The notes: generated from the letters alone by a model not told the origin. A DNA stretch of 64,000 nucleotides from Candidatus Moraniibacteriota bacterium (GCA_030645735.1 JAUSNP010000006.1:248001-312000), one strand, 5' to 3'. Counted from the first letter of the stretch, positions 42,912 to 52,767 are shown. A program made the numbers and translations.

Positions 42912-43514
42912 CTATTCTTTATTATCCAGAACTTCCTGCCCGCTAACCGGCGCAGACTCTGGGATATGATTAGATCCGATTATACTATCAATTCTATCAT
43001 CCTTAGAAAGAGTTTCATAGTCCGGCAATTTATCAATGCTTTCAATGCCTAATTTTTTCAAAAAATCGAAAGAAATTTTATACAAATAGCCTCGATTATC
43101 CTTGGGATTTTCAATTCGCTCCAAAAGTCCCCGCATCATCAGTGAGCGCACTGTAAAACTGCAATTTACGCCACGGATAGCCTCAACTTCCACGCGCGTA
43201 ATCGGTCCGCGATAAGCAATAATTGAAAGCACCTCCAGCCCTGCTCGGCTCAAATTTTCTTGAATTTCACTTTTTACCAATTGATCAATCAGTTGAGCAT
43301 TTTCAGGATCAGTCGCCATTTGGACTTCTTGCTCTTTACGCAAAATCACAATACCCCGTTTGCCACCGACATATTCGTCTTTTAGAATTTCCAAAACCGC
43401 TTCAATCTCAGGCACCGTCGAATCAGTCACCTTGGCAATTTTCACCAAACTCACTGGTTCACCACTGACAAACAAAATGCTTTCAATCGCTGATTTTAAT
43501 TTTGCATTCTCCAT
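42912..43514 (-). CDS. scpB: Segregation and condensation protein B
   Basis: 200 residues of two winged-helix domains; signatures ESILFVSGEPVSLVKIAKV and LEVLSIIAYRGPITRVEVEAIRGVN. Part of the SMC-ScpAB chromosome condensation complex. Starts four bases after scpA ends. Confidence 0.96.
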   Translation of the reverse strand: MENAKLKSAIESILFVSGEPVSLVKIAKVTDSTVPEIEAVLEILKDEYVGGKRGIVILRKEQEVQMATDPENAQLIDQLVKSEIQENLSRAGLEVLSIIAYRGPITRVEVEAIRGVNCSFTVRSLMMRGLLERIENPKDNRGYLYKISFDFLKKLGIESIDKLPDYETLSKDDRIDSIIGSNHIPESAPVSGQEVLDNKE

Positions 43515-43518
43515 AATT

Positions 43519-44229
43519 TTAAATTGATGTTTTATTTTTTAACATTATTTCATGAAATAAATCTCCTTGCTCAACATCCACAATTCTTTGTTTAACCATT
43601 TCTAGCATTGCCAAGAAAGACAATATGACATCAATTTTATTTTCGGCTCCACTTGTCAATTCAGTAAAGGACATTTCCACGCGTTGGCGCAAAGTGTTTT
43701 GCAAATCATTGATTCGTTCTTCTAGGGTGATGACTTCTTGCACCACTTCTTCATCCAGTTTTTCAATAATCGGAATCTCATTTAGAACCAACAGGAAATA
43801 TTTCTTGAAATCATACACATTCAAATCTTCTGGCGGATAGAAAAGCGCTTGCACACCTGCAAAGCCGGCTCGGTCATAACTAATTCTGCCAGCTTCGGCC
43901 ATCCTGCCCAAAACCATTGAAGCGTCTTTGAATTTTTTGTATTCTTCCAATTGCTTGGCCAAATCCTTGATTTCTTCTTCCTCCTCCTCAGTGAATGTCA
44001 AAAGTGGCAACAGCGCGCGCGACTTGATCAAAATCAGCTTGGCCGCGATAGACAAAAATTCAGCCAAATGACCCAGTTTGATATTCGTATCTCCCTTGAT
44101 GTATTCCAAATATTGGTCTGTCACATGCGCCAAACTCAATTCAGTGATGTTGAGCTTTTCTTTCTCAATCAACTCCAAAAGCAAATCCATTGGACCCTCA
44201 AATTTATCTGTTTTTATGTTATATATCAT
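43519..44229 (-). CDS. scpA: Segregation and condensation protein A (kleisin)
   Basis: 236 residues. Kleisin N-terminus KTDKFEGPMDLLLELIEKEKLNITELSLAHVT and a winged-helix C-terminal region. Bridges SMC heads and binds ScpB. First gene of an scpA-scpB-dacA-mraY run. Confidence 0.96.
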   Translation of the reverse strand: MIYNIKTDKFEGPMDLLLELIEKEKLNITELSLAHVTDQYLEYIKGDTNIKLGHLAEFLSIAAKLILIKSRALLPLLTFTEEEEEEIKDLAKQLEEYKKFKDASMVLGRMAEAGRISYDRAGFAGVQALFYPPEDLNVYDFKKYFLLVLNEIPIIEKLDEEVVQEVITLEERINDLQNTLRQRVEMSFTELTSGAENKIDVILSFLAMLEMVKQRIVDVEQGDLFHEIMLKNKTSI

Positions 44230-44320
44230 ATTGGGGTAATTTTAGCCGTTCACAGCCTTTTTTGAGCGTTTGAATCACTCTAATATCATACCATTTAGTC
44301 GGTTTTTTTTCAAATAAAAA

Positions 44321-44343
44321 CAGCGCCCTAATTTCAGGCCCTG
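44321..44343 (-). terminator. Terminator after the MFS gene region
   Basis: Minus-strand CAGGGCCT...AGGGCGCTG stem with one mismatch, then TTTTTATTTG. It follows the MFS stop by about 23 bases and precedes scpA. Confidence 0.65.
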
Positions 44344-44365
44344 CTCTCAACGCAAAGCATCGCCC

Positions 44366-45565
44366 CTATCCCTTCACGAGATCATTTTCACAGCCATTAT
44401 CTACCAATTTGAAAGCCGGATACAGAGCTGACAAAACCACTAGGCCAGTGAAAATGAAAGCAAATTTGATTGGCAGAAAGAAAAGAATAAACGACGAAAA
44501 GGTGGTAGCGGCGATATAGGCCACTGGCAAAGAGGTGCGAAAGAAATTAATGATGTCCACATCGAAAGCGTCCACTTTCTTGAAAAAATAGGAATCGCGT
44601 AAAATTTCAATCAACGACGCACCGATTCTAGTGACAAACAAAACAACTGCCCACACAACCACACTGCCCGAACCAATGAAATAGATTGCAATGGTTGAAA
44701 TAGCCATCGTAAAAATTGCGAAGAGCAAAAACTCTTTTTCACCGAATTTTTTGTCTGCCAAGACACCCATAGGATATTGCAACAGCACAAATGGCGCCAG
44801 CATGATGGTGAAAATCAAACCGATACTTTCCCACGAATAACCCAAATCACGCAGATAGATTGGAGTGTAGATGGTCATCAAAGCATAAAAAAATTCCAAT
44901 ACAAAAGAAACATAATAAATTCTCATAATATCCTTTTTAGCTAAAACTTTTCTAATTACATCTAGAACTTTTAATTTCTGTTCAAACCTATGGTTGATGT
45001 TCCTAAAGCCCAACAGACCAAAAATAAGCACGAAGCAATTGAAAATCAGAGCGAAAACAAAAATTCCCTCAAAACCAATTTTATCCAAAACATACACTGA
45101 GGCAAACGGTCCAAACCAAAAACCCGCGTTGAGAATTGTGAGATGCAGCCCGCGAATCCGACCTGATTTGTTGTCCACCGAAAAACTTTCCACAATCACA
45201 TCCAACGCTACCCATTCAATATGCCCCATAATAATATACAGCATCAACAGCAAAACGCCTGACAATGATGGATTAGTAAAAATCAGAACGGTTGAAATAA
45301 TAATATTAAGCAACACGGAGAAATAAAAAACATTCGACTTGCCCAGGAGCCGCACCAATTTGTGCAAATTCAACAAAATAAGCAAGAAAATCAAATACGA
45401 AACGCCATAAAAAATTCCGACACTTTCTGTGCCAGTCGCTAATTTAAAATACGAAGACATGACATAGACCAATACAGCTTGTGAAAAGCCCATCAAAAAA
45501 GTCACAAAACTCGATAACCGCAACCTGTTTTCGTCCAAATTTTCTTTGTGTTTATTTTTTAGCAT
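44366..45565 (-). CDS. MFS-family transporter
   Basis: 399 residues, about 12 membrane helices in two bundles. The A-like loop motif is YPMGVLADKKFGEKEF. Substrate unknown. Preceded by a terminator (45593-45618) that isolates it from aspS and followed by another at 44321-44343, so it is probably a single-gene unit. Confidence 0.85.
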   Translation of the reverse strand: MLKNKHKENLDENRLRLSSFVTFLMGFSQAVLVYVMSSYFKLATGTESVGIFYGVSYLIFLLILLNLHKLVRLLGKSNVFYFSVLLNIIISTVLIFTNPSLSGVLLLMLYIIMGHIEWVALDVIVESFSVDNKSGRIRGLHLTILNAGFWFGPFASVYVLDKIGFEGIFVFALIFNCFVLIFGLLGFRNINHRFEQKLKVLDVIRKVLAKKDIMRIYYVSFVLEFFYALMTIYTPIYLRDLGYSWESIGLIFTIMLAPFVLLQYPMGVLADKKFGEKEFLLFAIFTMAISTIAIYFIGSGSVVVWAVVLFVTRIGASLIEILRDSYFFKKVDAFDVDIINFFRTSLPVAYIAATTFSSFILFFLPIKFAFIFTGLVVLSALYPAFKLVDNGCENDLVKG

Positions 45566-45592
45566 CGTTTGTTTTTATTTTAAATTAAAAAG

Positions 45593-45618
45593 TTGAGGCG
45601 ATTTTTATTTCGCCTCAA
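45593..45618. terminator. Bidirectional terminator between the MFS gene and aspS
   Basis: TTGAGGCG/CGCCTCAA stem, eight pairs, with T/A runs on both sides. Confidence 0.8.
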
Positions 45619-45625
45619 ATATTTA

Positions 45626-46945
45626 TTATGGTGTCAATCTTTTCACATCGCGCGGAAATAGAATTGCTTCCTTGATACTGCCAAGCCCAAGAATTTTTTG
45701 CACAATTCGTTCTGATCCAAGTCCCCAACCGCCATGTGGAGGAATACCATATTTGAAAATATCCAAATAATGTTTGAAATCTTCTGGATTCAATTTATGT
45801 TTTTGCATGCTAGCCACCAATTGATTGTAGTCATGAATTCGCTGACCGCCACTGGCAATTTCCACACCCATAAACAGAAGATCGAAGGTTTCCGTATACT
45901 GTGGGTCAGCGCTAGGCATCGAATAGAATGGACGAATACTGGTCGGGTAGTGTGTCAAGAAAACAAAATCGCAATTATGATTCTTCTTAACCCAATCACA
46001 AATCATTCGCTCGCCTTCGGCATCGATATCAACTTCTTCCATTTTTTTGCCATATTCTTTATCTAAAATATCCAGAGCTTCTGTTAATTTCATTCGCGGA
46101 ATTTTTTCTACCGGTAGAATCTGCGCCTCATATTTTTCCAAATCAGCCTGACAATTTTTGGCAATTGACGCCATCACAAGTATCATTATTTTTTCCAATT
46201 GAGCCATCACGTCCTCAAAACTATCCACAAAAGCCATCTCGCCGTCCAAACCGATAAATTCATTCACATGACGAGTCGTGAAATGCGGTTCCGCACGGAA
46301 AAGCGGTCCGATTTCAAAAACCCTTTCAAACACGCCTGCCATAGCTTGTTTATAAAATTGCGGACTTTGTGCTAAAAAGGCATCTTGTTCAAAATATTTT
46401 ATTTTGAAAAAGTTTGCTCCGCCTTCCGTAGCCGCGTTCAAAATTTTCGGGGTTTTTATTTCCGTAAATCCTGCTTGATTCATAACTTCAGCATAGCTAC
46501 GCAAAAGCTCAGAATAGATTCGGAAGATTGATTTTATCTTGTCATTGCGCAGAGCAATAGTTCGATTATCTAAGAGTGTGTCTAAATTCAAATTCAAATC
46601 CTCAGTTGACACATCAATTGGCAATTCCACTTCAGGCTTAGAAATTATGTTCAATTTTTCTACTTCAATTTCCACGCCACCAGTAGGAAGTTTTTCATTT
46701 TTTGCTCCACCCGGACGTGCTTTCACCAATCCCTCAACTTCAATAATATATTCACCACGAATTTCTTTGGCCGCTTTGTGTGCTTCTTCTTTATCCGGAA
46801 TAATCACCATCTGAATCTTGCCGCTGCGGTCGCGCAAATCGATAAAAATCAGTTTGCCATGATCGCGCCTGATATTGACCCAGCCTTGCAATTTTACAAC
46901 CTGACCTATGAGTCCAGGCGTTTCACCAATCATCGTTCGTTCCAT
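45626..46945 (-). CDS. aspS: Aspartyl-tRNA synthetase, archaeal/eukaryal type
   Basis: 439 residues, lacking the GAD insertion of standard bacterial AspRS. N-terminal OB-fold (GWVNIRRDHGKLIFIDLRD), class II motifs EIGPLFRAEPHFTTRH, and RPFYSMPSADPQYTETFDLL followed by SGGQRIHDYNQL, then GWGLGSERIVQKILGL. This is the archaeal form. Such enzymes are sometimes non-discriminating and mischarge tRNA-Asn for the GatCAB route; the sequence alone does not decide that. Precedes the MFS gene. Confidence 0.92.
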   Translation of the reverse strand: MERTMIGETPGLIGQVVKLQGWVNIRRDHGKLIFIDLRDRSGKIQMVIIPDKEEAHKAAKEIRGEYIIEVEGLVKARPGGAKNEKLPTGGVEIEVEKLNIISKPEVELPIDVSTEDLNLNLDTLLDNRTIALRNDKIKSIFRIYSELLRSYAEVMNQAGFTEIKTPKILNAATEGGANFFKIKYFEQDAFLAQSPQFYKQAMAGVFERVFEIGPLFRAEPHFTTRHVNEFIGLDGEMAFVDSFEDVMAQLEKIMILVMASIAKNCQADLEKYEAQILPVEKIPRMKLTEALDILDKEYGKKMEEVDIDAEGERMICDWVKKNHNCDFVFLTHYPTSIRPFYSMPSADPQYTETFDLLFMGVEIASGGQRIHDYNQLVASMQKHKLNPEDFKHYLDIFKYGIPPHGGWGLGSERIVQKILGLGSIKEAILFPRDVKRLTP

Positions 46946-46969
46946 ATTTTCAATTTACTTTTTTTAAAA

Positions 46970-47779
46970 TTATTTATTCAAAATTCTGCTGACTTCTTTG
47001 CTCAATTCGTTGGGGGTGATTTGAGTTTTAATGAAAAAACTTTCTATGCCCATTTCCTTGACTCTTTTTATCACATCGCCTTCCACGGAGGCTGACAGCA
47101 CAATGATTGGAATATTCTTTGTTTGATCTTCCATTTTAAGTTTAGTAATCATCTCTTCGCCTGTCATGGCCGGCATAATCATATCTATCACAAAAAGATC
47201 GAATTTGTCGCGCAAAGCTTCTTTCACTCCCCAAGCGCCATTGGTGGCCGACTCGACTGCGAAACCATCTTGCCGCAACTTTTCTCCAAACATTTCAATA
47301 AAAATCTCTTCATCTTCTATGATTAGAATTTTTTTCTTGTCAGCATCATTCTGAACATTGCTCGACTCTGCCAAAGCAGTCGCCCTGCTTTCATTTTTCT
47401 GTTGCTCCTGAAATTGTCCCATCAATCTTTGAATCTCTTTCACTAGCTCACTTGGACTATGTTCAGACTTGGCTACAAAACCATTAGCTCCCAAAGCGAT
47501 AGCTTTGTCTCGATCCTCCTTCTGGCTCAAATTGCTCGTCACAATAATTCTGATGTTTGGATCAAACTCGCCATTGCGCAAACTTTCAATCACTTGAAAA
47601 CCATCCATTTTCGGCATAATCAAGTCTGTCATCACCACATCCACTTTTTCAGTTCGCGCCACATTCAAAGCTTGCTCGCCATTTGTCACGGCAAAAACCT
47701 CAAAACCTGAATCAGTGAACTTCTTGTTATAGATCTCCGAAATCATCGGATCATCTTCGACTATAATAATTTTAGTCAT
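46970..47779 (-). CDS. Tandem double-receiver response regulator
   Basis: 269 residues with two REC domains and no output domain. First: IIVEDDPMISEIYN, phosphoacceptor Asp in DVVMTDLIMPKMDG, VTSN, KSE. Second: ILIIEDEEIFIEMFG, phosphoacceptor Asp in DLFVIDMIMPAMTGEEM, LSAS, and K in FFIKTQITP. No kinase is encoded nearby. It may be a phosphorelay or CheY-like adaptor. Confidence 0.88.
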   Translation of the reverse strand: MTKIIIVEDDPMISEIYNKKFTDSGFEVFAVTNGEQALNVARTEKVDVVMTDLIMPKMDGFQVIESLRNGEFDPNIRIIVTSNLSQKEDRDKAIALGANGFVAKSEHSPSELVKEIQRLMGQFQEQQKNESRATALAESSNVQNDADKKKILIIEDEEIFIEMFGEKLRQDGFAVESATNGAWGVKEALRDKFDLFVIDMIMPAMTGEEMITKLKMEDQTKNIPIIVLSASVEGDVIKRVKEMGIESFFIKTQITPNELSKEVSRILNK

Positions 47780-47836
47780 AATGCCAATACTTTTTTATAT
47801 TTAACTATCCCTTATTATATAGGCAATTCAACATTT

Positions 47837-48694
47837 TTACAACTTTTCAATCCGAGCTAGCACGCCTTCAATGATCCAGTCTGGTGTCGAAGCCCCCGCC
47901 GTCACCGCCACCTTTTCCAAACCAGAAAACCACTCGTCCGTCAAATCTTCAGCTCTCTCAATGAAGATTGTTTTGGGATTCACACTCGTGGCGATTTCAA
48001 ACAAGCGATTGGAGTTGGCGCTGTCCGGTGAACCGATCACCACCACGCCATCATTGTCCCGCGCCAAATTCTTGATTTCGTCTTGTCTTTGATCAGTGGC
48101 CAAACAAATCGTGTCCAGACTTTCCGCATTGGGATATTTAGCCTTCAAAAACTCCACCACTTCTTTCACAAAATCCTTGCTCTGCGTGGTTTGAGTGAGC
48201 ACCACAACCTTTTCCAAACCGCTCAAATCCAAATTGCGCAATTCTTCTTGATTAGAAACCAGCAAAGCTTTCTCTCCGCCCCACTCAAAAATGCTTTTCA
48301 CTTCTTTATGATCCCTGTCTCCGACCAAGATGATGGTATAGCCTCGATTGAAATAGACCTGCGCCAAACGTTGCACCTTGATCACACGTGGACAAGTCGT
48401 GTCAATGATTTCAATGCCTTTCACTTTGGCAATCTCATAAATTTTCGGCCCCGCCCCATGCGCGGTGATTATCAATGTGCCGATTTCTCCAGCCTTGGAA
48501 TCCAGAAAAGTTTGCATATCGATTTTCGCAATGCCTTTCTCCTCTATTTTATTCACCACATCCTGATTGTGCACCAAAGACCCCAAAACAAAAACTGGCT
48601 TTTTGATCTTTTCCGAATCAATATTCTGCACAATCTCAAATGCCCTCCGCACTCCATCGCAAAACCCCGCAAATTGACTCAGTGTGATTTTCAT
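47837..48694 (-). CDS. ispH: 4-hydroxy-3-methylbut-2-enyl diphosphate reductase
   Basis: 285 residues. Iron-sulfur cluster cysteines in GFCDGVRRAFEIV, DTTCPRVIKVQ and DTICLATDQRQDE; further motifs TAHGAG and GVVVIGSPDSANSNRL. Last step of the methylerythritol phosphate isoprenoid pathway. No other isp gene is in the window. Confidence 0.97.
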   Translation of the reverse strand: MKITLSQFAGFCDGVRRAFEIVQNIDSEKIKKPVFVLGSLVHNQDVVNKIEEKGIAKIDMQTFLDSKAGEIGTLIITAHGAGPKIYEIAKVKGIEIIDTTCPRVIKVQRLAQVYFNRGYTIILVGDRDHKEVKSIFEWGGEKALLVSNQEELRNLDLSGLEKVVVLTQTTQSKDFVKEVVEFLKAKYPNAESLDTICLATDQRQDEIKNLARDNDGVVVIGSPDSANSNRLFEIATSVNPKTIFIERAEDLTDEWFSGLEKVAVTAGASTPDWIIEGVLARIEKL

Positions 48695-48721
48695 AAAATT
48701 TACAAAGATTAAAAATTATTT

Positions 48722-50530
48722 TTAATCAACATCTCCGACTTGCTGCAATTGTAACAATTTTTGGTAGAGTCCGCCATCGGATTTGGCCAGTTCGAAGTGG
48801 CTGCCGAATTCGATGACACGGCCTTTTTCTAGGACGATGATTTTGTCAGCTTTTTTGATGGTGCTCAAGCGATGCGCGATCAAAATCACGGTGCGATTTT
48901 TGGAAATTTTGTCCATGGCGTCTTGAATGAGTTTTTCACTTTGCGAATCCAAATTGCTGGTGGCTTCATCAAAAATTAAGATGCGCGGATTGGCCAAAAT
49001 GGCGCGTGCGATGCCGATTCTTTGCCGTTGTCCGCCAGACAATTTGATGCCACGCTCACCAGCCATCGTGTCATAGCCATCTGCAAATTGAGAAATGAAT
49101 TCTTCGGCATTAGCCACCCGCGCCGCCGCTTGAATTTCTTGGAAAGTCGCGTTGGGTCTGGCATAACTAATATTATCTTTCAAGGACGCGCTGAAAATTT
49201 CCACGTCTTGCGGCACAATCGCCAAAAATTTGCGGAAACCTTGCAAATCATATTCTTTGATATTCTTTCCGTCCAACAACACTTCGCCCTTGTTGGCATC
49301 ATAGTGGCGATAGATCATGCGCACCACCGTGGTTTTGCCGCCGCCCGATGGTCCGACCAAAGCTGTCACGCAATCTTCCTGGATTTTGAAACTGACTTTG
49401 TCCAAAGCTTTCAAGGCGTTGTCTTTGTAGGCGAATTCAACATCTCTGAATTCAATTTCTCCCCGCAAATTTTTTGGCTTCAAACCATTGGCTGGATTTT
49501 CAATGTCAGATTTTTCCAAAGACAAAAAATATAATCGATCCACAGCTTCAGCACTTTCCATAATGCGATCATATAATCGAGAAATTCGATAGAGTGACAA
49601 CAAAGCCTTTTCTGAAATCGTGTAAACAAAAACCATTGTTCCAATTGTGATCATGCCATGATAAATCAAATACATGCCGGAAATTATGATCAAAACCCGA
49701 CCAGAATCAATTACAAAATTTCTTTTCAAATTTTGTTTAATAATTTTCCAAAATTCAAATAGAACTTGTACGCGTATCTTTTCTCTAATTTTACTGAATA
49801 TATTTATTTCCCGATCTTCCTGTACAAATGACTTTACGGCATTGATGTTGATGATAGCTTGAGTCATCATGCCCGAAGCCTCTTCCTCTATGCCAAAGCG
49901 CGCTTTGCGATATGGATAAACATCCTTATTAATCGCAATTGTCAGATAAATAAATACGGTCGCAAAAACCAAAACTATCAAACCAAAATACCAACTGATA
50001 AAAAACAATATTCCTACCGTGAAGAAAAGCTGCATACTAGATGGTGCCACATCCCAAAAAAAGTTTCCCATCAATTCATTGATCTTATTCGCCCCTCGCT
50101 GGATTTTGATTATCTTATTACCAGTATTTTCTTTTTCATGATAACCCAAACCCAAAGAAACCATCTTAGTAAATGCATTAACATAAAGATAAACTTCGGA
50201 TTCAGTCAGAATCCTAAAAATCCTTCGATCTTGTAAATACGCCAGAATTGAAGTTGTCTGGTTAGCCAAAAACATTGCGACAATGAAAATCAAAAGTTGT
50301 TTTATTTCAATCCCAGCTGTTGAAAAAGTTGTGATCAAGTCAATGATTAGCTTCAAGAAATATGGCCCCACCAAACGCATTGACTCAAGACAAAAAGTCA
50401 CTACAAACAAACGCAAAATCTGCTTACGTGAAGGCTTCAATAAAATCCAAAGGCGCACCCAAAATCCATTGATATTGGGTTTTTTAACTTTTTTTATTTC
50501 AATTTTTTCCTTTTCTGCTTTTTTACTCAT
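48722..50530 (-). CDS. ABC exporter, fused permease and ATPase
   Basis: 602 residues with six membrane helices and an ATPase: Walker A GPSGGGKTTVVRM, signature LSGGQRQRIGIARAI, Walker B ILIFDEATSNLD, H-loop AHR. MsbA/LmrA-type half-transporter expected to work as a homodimer. Substrate unknown; lipid, drug or peptide are options. Confidence 0.93.
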   Translation of the reverse strand: MSKKAEKEKIEIKKVKKPNINGFWVRLWILLKPSRKQILRLFVVTFCLESMRLVGPYFLKLIIDLITTFSTAGIEIKQLLIFIVAMFLANQTTSILAYLQDRRIFRILTESEVYLYVNAFTKMVSLGLGYHEKENTGNKIIKIQRGANKINELMGNFFWDVAPSSMQLFFTVGILFFISWYFGLIVLVFATVFIYLTIAINKDVYPYRKARFGIEEEASGMMTQAIININAVKSFVQEDREINIFSKIREKIRVQVLFEFWKIIKQNLKRNFVIDSGRVLIIISGMYLIYHGMITIGTMVFVYTISEKALLSLYRISRLYDRIMESAEAVDRLYFLSLEKSDIENPANGLKPKNLRGEIEFRDVEFAYKDNALKALDKVSFKIQEDCVTALVGPSGGGKTTVVRMIYRHYDANKGEVLLDGKNIKEYDLQGFRKFLAIVPQDVEIFSASLKDNISYARPNATFQEIQAAARVANAEEFISQFADGYDTMAGERGIKLSGGQRQRIGIARAILANPRILIFDEATSNLDSQSEKLIQDAMDKISKNRTVILIAHRLSTIKKADKIIVLEKGRVIEFGSHFELAKSDGGLYQKLLQLQQVGDVD

Positions 50531-50546
50531 ACTATTACTATAACGA

Positions 50547-50576
50547 ATTACCGCTCCGTTTTAGCGGAGCGGTAAT
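50547..50576. terminator. Hairpin between the ABC exporter and proS
   Basis: ATTACCGCTCCG/CGGAGCGGTAAT, twelve pairs. On the minus strand it lies 13 bases past the proS stop, upstream of the ABC exporter start. The T-run is weak on both sides. Confidence 0.7.
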
Positions 50577-50588
50577 ACTTGTCTCGGA

Positions 50589-51836
50589 TTATTTATTCTG
50601 AAAATATTTGACTATTTCAGAATTATCCAAAGATACATATTCAACTGCTCCACTTTTTCTATTTTTAATTTCCACTTGGTTGTCACGAATGTTTTTCTCG
50701 CTGACAATCACTTGATATGGCAAACCGATCAAATCTGCATCGGCAAATTTCACGCCCGCATTTGCCTCTCGATCATCAAACAAAACTTCTAGGCTCTTTT
50801 CAGTCAAGGCATCATAAATTTCTTGTGCCTTGTCATTTTGATTCAAGCTCAACAAATGAATTTTGAACGGCGCCACTGTTTCCGGCCAAATCATTCCCTT
50901 GTCATCATGATGCGTCTCTGCAATCGTACCCATCAATCTTGAAATTCCTATTCCATAAGAACCCATAAAAACCAACTGACTCTCGCCTTTCTCATCCTTG
51001 TATTTCAAACTGAACGGCTCGGAAAATTTATGGCCCAACGAAAATATATTTCCTACTTCAATAGCTTTCCTCTCAACCAAACTGTTTTTATCCAAACCAA
51101 GATCTTTCAAAACTTCATCTGTATAAACCTCTTTGTTAACAGCAATGCCTTTTTTCTCATCAATATAAATTATATCTTCACCCGCCTCACTGATTGTTTG
51201 AAATTCATGTGAATATTTGGAAAAAGATCCGCCTGAAGCGAATGTCATAAAAGTTTTATCGCCCAAACCAACTCGTTCAAAAACATTTTTATACGCAACC
51301 TTGGCTTTTTCATAATATTCATCATGTTGCGTCTCATTTTTTGAAAAAGAATACAAAGCTTTCCAGAAAAATTCCTTGCCCCGCATGATGCCTGATTTAG
51401 CACGCGCTTCATTTCGAAAAACAGTCCTAATATCATAGACATACACTGGCAAATCTTTGTATGATGAAATAAAATTGGTCATCATATTTGACATCGGTTC
51501 TTCGTGTGTGAAAGCCAGGGCCAGTTCAGTTCCGTTTTTCAATTTAGTCTTAAACCAATTGTCCACCAAGTCATCATCCCATCTGTTGGTTTTCTTCCAA
51601 ACTTCTTGTCTTTGCAACGCCGTTGATTGCATCTCAACACCACCAGTTTTATTCATTTCATCCCTGACAATATCAGCGATTTTATTCACCACTCGAAGAC
51701 CCAAAGGTAAAATTGCATATACACCTGCCATTTCCTTATATATAAACCCTGCCCGAATCAAAAGTTGAGCGTTAATACTCACTTCGTCTTTCAGGGCATC
51801 TTTTTGAGTTTTCGTAAACAGTTTTGATTGTTTCAT
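50589..51836 (-). CDS. proS: Prolyl-tRNA synthetase without editing domain
   Basis: 415 residues. Class II motifs: RTVFRNEARAKSGIMRGKEF and MGSYGIGISRLMGTIAE, with a C-terminal anticodon-binding domain (VLFDDREANAGVKFADADLIG). The INS editing domain of common bacterial ProRS (usual length about 570) is missing, as in mitochondrial and alphaproteobacterial forms. Has its own promoter and a terminator. Confidence 0.94.
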   Translation of the reverse strand: MKQSKLFTKTQKDALKDEVSINAQLLIRAGFIYKEMAGVYAILPLGLRVVNKIADIVRDEMNKTGGVEMQSTALQRQEVWKKTNRWDDDLVDNWFKTKLKNGTELALAFTHEEPMSNMMTNFISSYKDLPVYVYDIRTVFRNEARAKSGIMRGKEFFWKALYSFSKNETQHDEYYEKAKVAYKNVFERVGLGDKTFMTFASGGSFSKYSHEFQTISEAGEDIIYIDEKKGIAVNKEVYTDEVLKDLGLDKNSLVERKAIEVGNIFSLGHKFSEPFSLKYKDEKGESQLVFMGSYGIGISRLMGTIAETHHDDKGMIWPETVAPFKIHLLSLNQNDKAQEIYDALTEKSLEVLFDDREANAGVKFADADLIGLPYQVIVSEKNIRDNQVEIKNRKSGAVEYVSLDNSEIVKYFQNK

Positions 51837-51857
51837 AAATTTTTCTTTAATATATGT

Positions 51858-51886
51858 ATAATATTACAAAATAGCTCATTTGCCAA
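51858..51886 (-). promoter_or_regulatory. Sigma-70-type promoter for proS
   Basis: Minus-strand TTGGCA (51886-51881) and TATTAT (51863-51858), 17-base spacer, 22 bases upstream of the proS start. Confidence 0.75.
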
Positions 51887-51894
51887 GTCACTTG

Positions 51895-51924
51895 GAGAGG
51901 CATCGAAAGATTTCGATGCCTCTC
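51895..51924 (-). terminator. Terminator after the proB-like gene
   Basis: GAGAGGCATCGAAA/TTTCGATGCCTCTC, fourteen pairs and a two-base loop, 13 bases past the stop codon of the kinase gene. Confidence 0.85.
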
Positions 51925-51937
51925 ACTTTTGGTTAAA

Positions 51938-52687
51938 TTAATAGAATCTGGTTCCAAAATCCCTCTCTTCACAAACTGCCCGTAAAATGAAATTGTCTTC
52001 CCTGGCTGGCATCAGACAAACTTGCATCCTAGCCCGTGCCAATTCAACTAGAGTTAAGACTTTTGTTCGCATACCATCAGACCCATGACCCAATTCACTA
52101 CCGCCCTTGGCACATTGCAAAATGCTTTCAATTTCACAAGCTTTGATGCGATGCATCACTTGACCATCTAGACTCAGAAAGCCTAATTGATCAAAACCAA
52201 TCACAGCTACATCTGCCTCAACCAACAAACACATCAATTTGAAAAGTTTGTCGTTATCAGCACATTGCTCGAGAGCCCTAATTTCCTCATTATCAATCAC
52301 ATCATTAGCATTGATAATTGGAACCACATCAACCAGAAACGCTTCTTGCATAATCTTTTTTGTCAGACAAGTTTTCTGACTAGACACATCAATCAATTGC
52401 TCATCGGTCAACAGCATCTGCGCGCCATCGATGCCAAATTTTTCCAGCGCCAAACGAAATTCATTGGCAATGCGTATTTGTCCAACCGCTGAGCGCAAAT
52501 TTTTTGAACGATTCTGATTTGCATCACTCGCAATTGCTCCCGAAGTCACTAGAAAAACTCCCCAACCATCTCGCACAAGTTTTGCAACTTGTCTACAAAC
52601 TTGCCCAATCAATTGAGAGTTGATTTTTCCCGCACTCACCAATGTAGTTGAACCCAATTTTATGCCAACAATCTTTTTCTTTTCCAT
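51938..52687 (-). CDS. ProB-like amino-acid kinase (glutamate 5-kinase type)
   Basis: 249 residues. Start KIVGIKLGSTTLV, nucleotide loop VTSGAIASD, AVGQIRIANEF, INANDVIDNEE, QCADNDKLFKL and GHGSDGMRTKV before the final GTRF. This is the glutamate 5-kinase fold without a PUA domain. ProB catalyses the first step of proline synthesis. Neither proA nor proC lies in this window, so the physiological substrate is not certain. Confidence 0.75.
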   Translation of the reverse strand: MEKKKIVGIKLGSTTLVSAGKINSQLIGQVCRQVAKLVRDGWGVFLVTSGAIASDANQNRSKNLRSAVGQIRIANEFRLALEKFGIDGAQMLLTDEQLIDVSSQKTCLTKKIMQEAFLVDVVPIINANDVIDNEEIRALEQCADNDKLFKLMCLLVEADVAVIGFDQLGFLSLDGQVMHRIKACEIESILQCAKGGSELGHGSDGMRTKVLTLVELARARMQVCLMPAREDNFILRAVCEERDFGTRFY

Positions 52688-52717
52688 CTTATTTAACCTC
52701 TTTAATTTTTTATACTA

Positions 52718-52748
52718 GGGCGAATAAGTATTTTTTACTTATTCGCCC
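52718..52748 (-). terminator. Hairpin between the GNAT gene and the proB-like gene
   Basis: GGGCGAATAAGTA/TACTTATTCGCCC with a T5 loop. It lies 20 bases past the GNAT stop and 31 bases before the proB-like start. Confidence 0.8.
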
Positions 52749-52767
52749 CACTCTTGATTCCTTTTTT

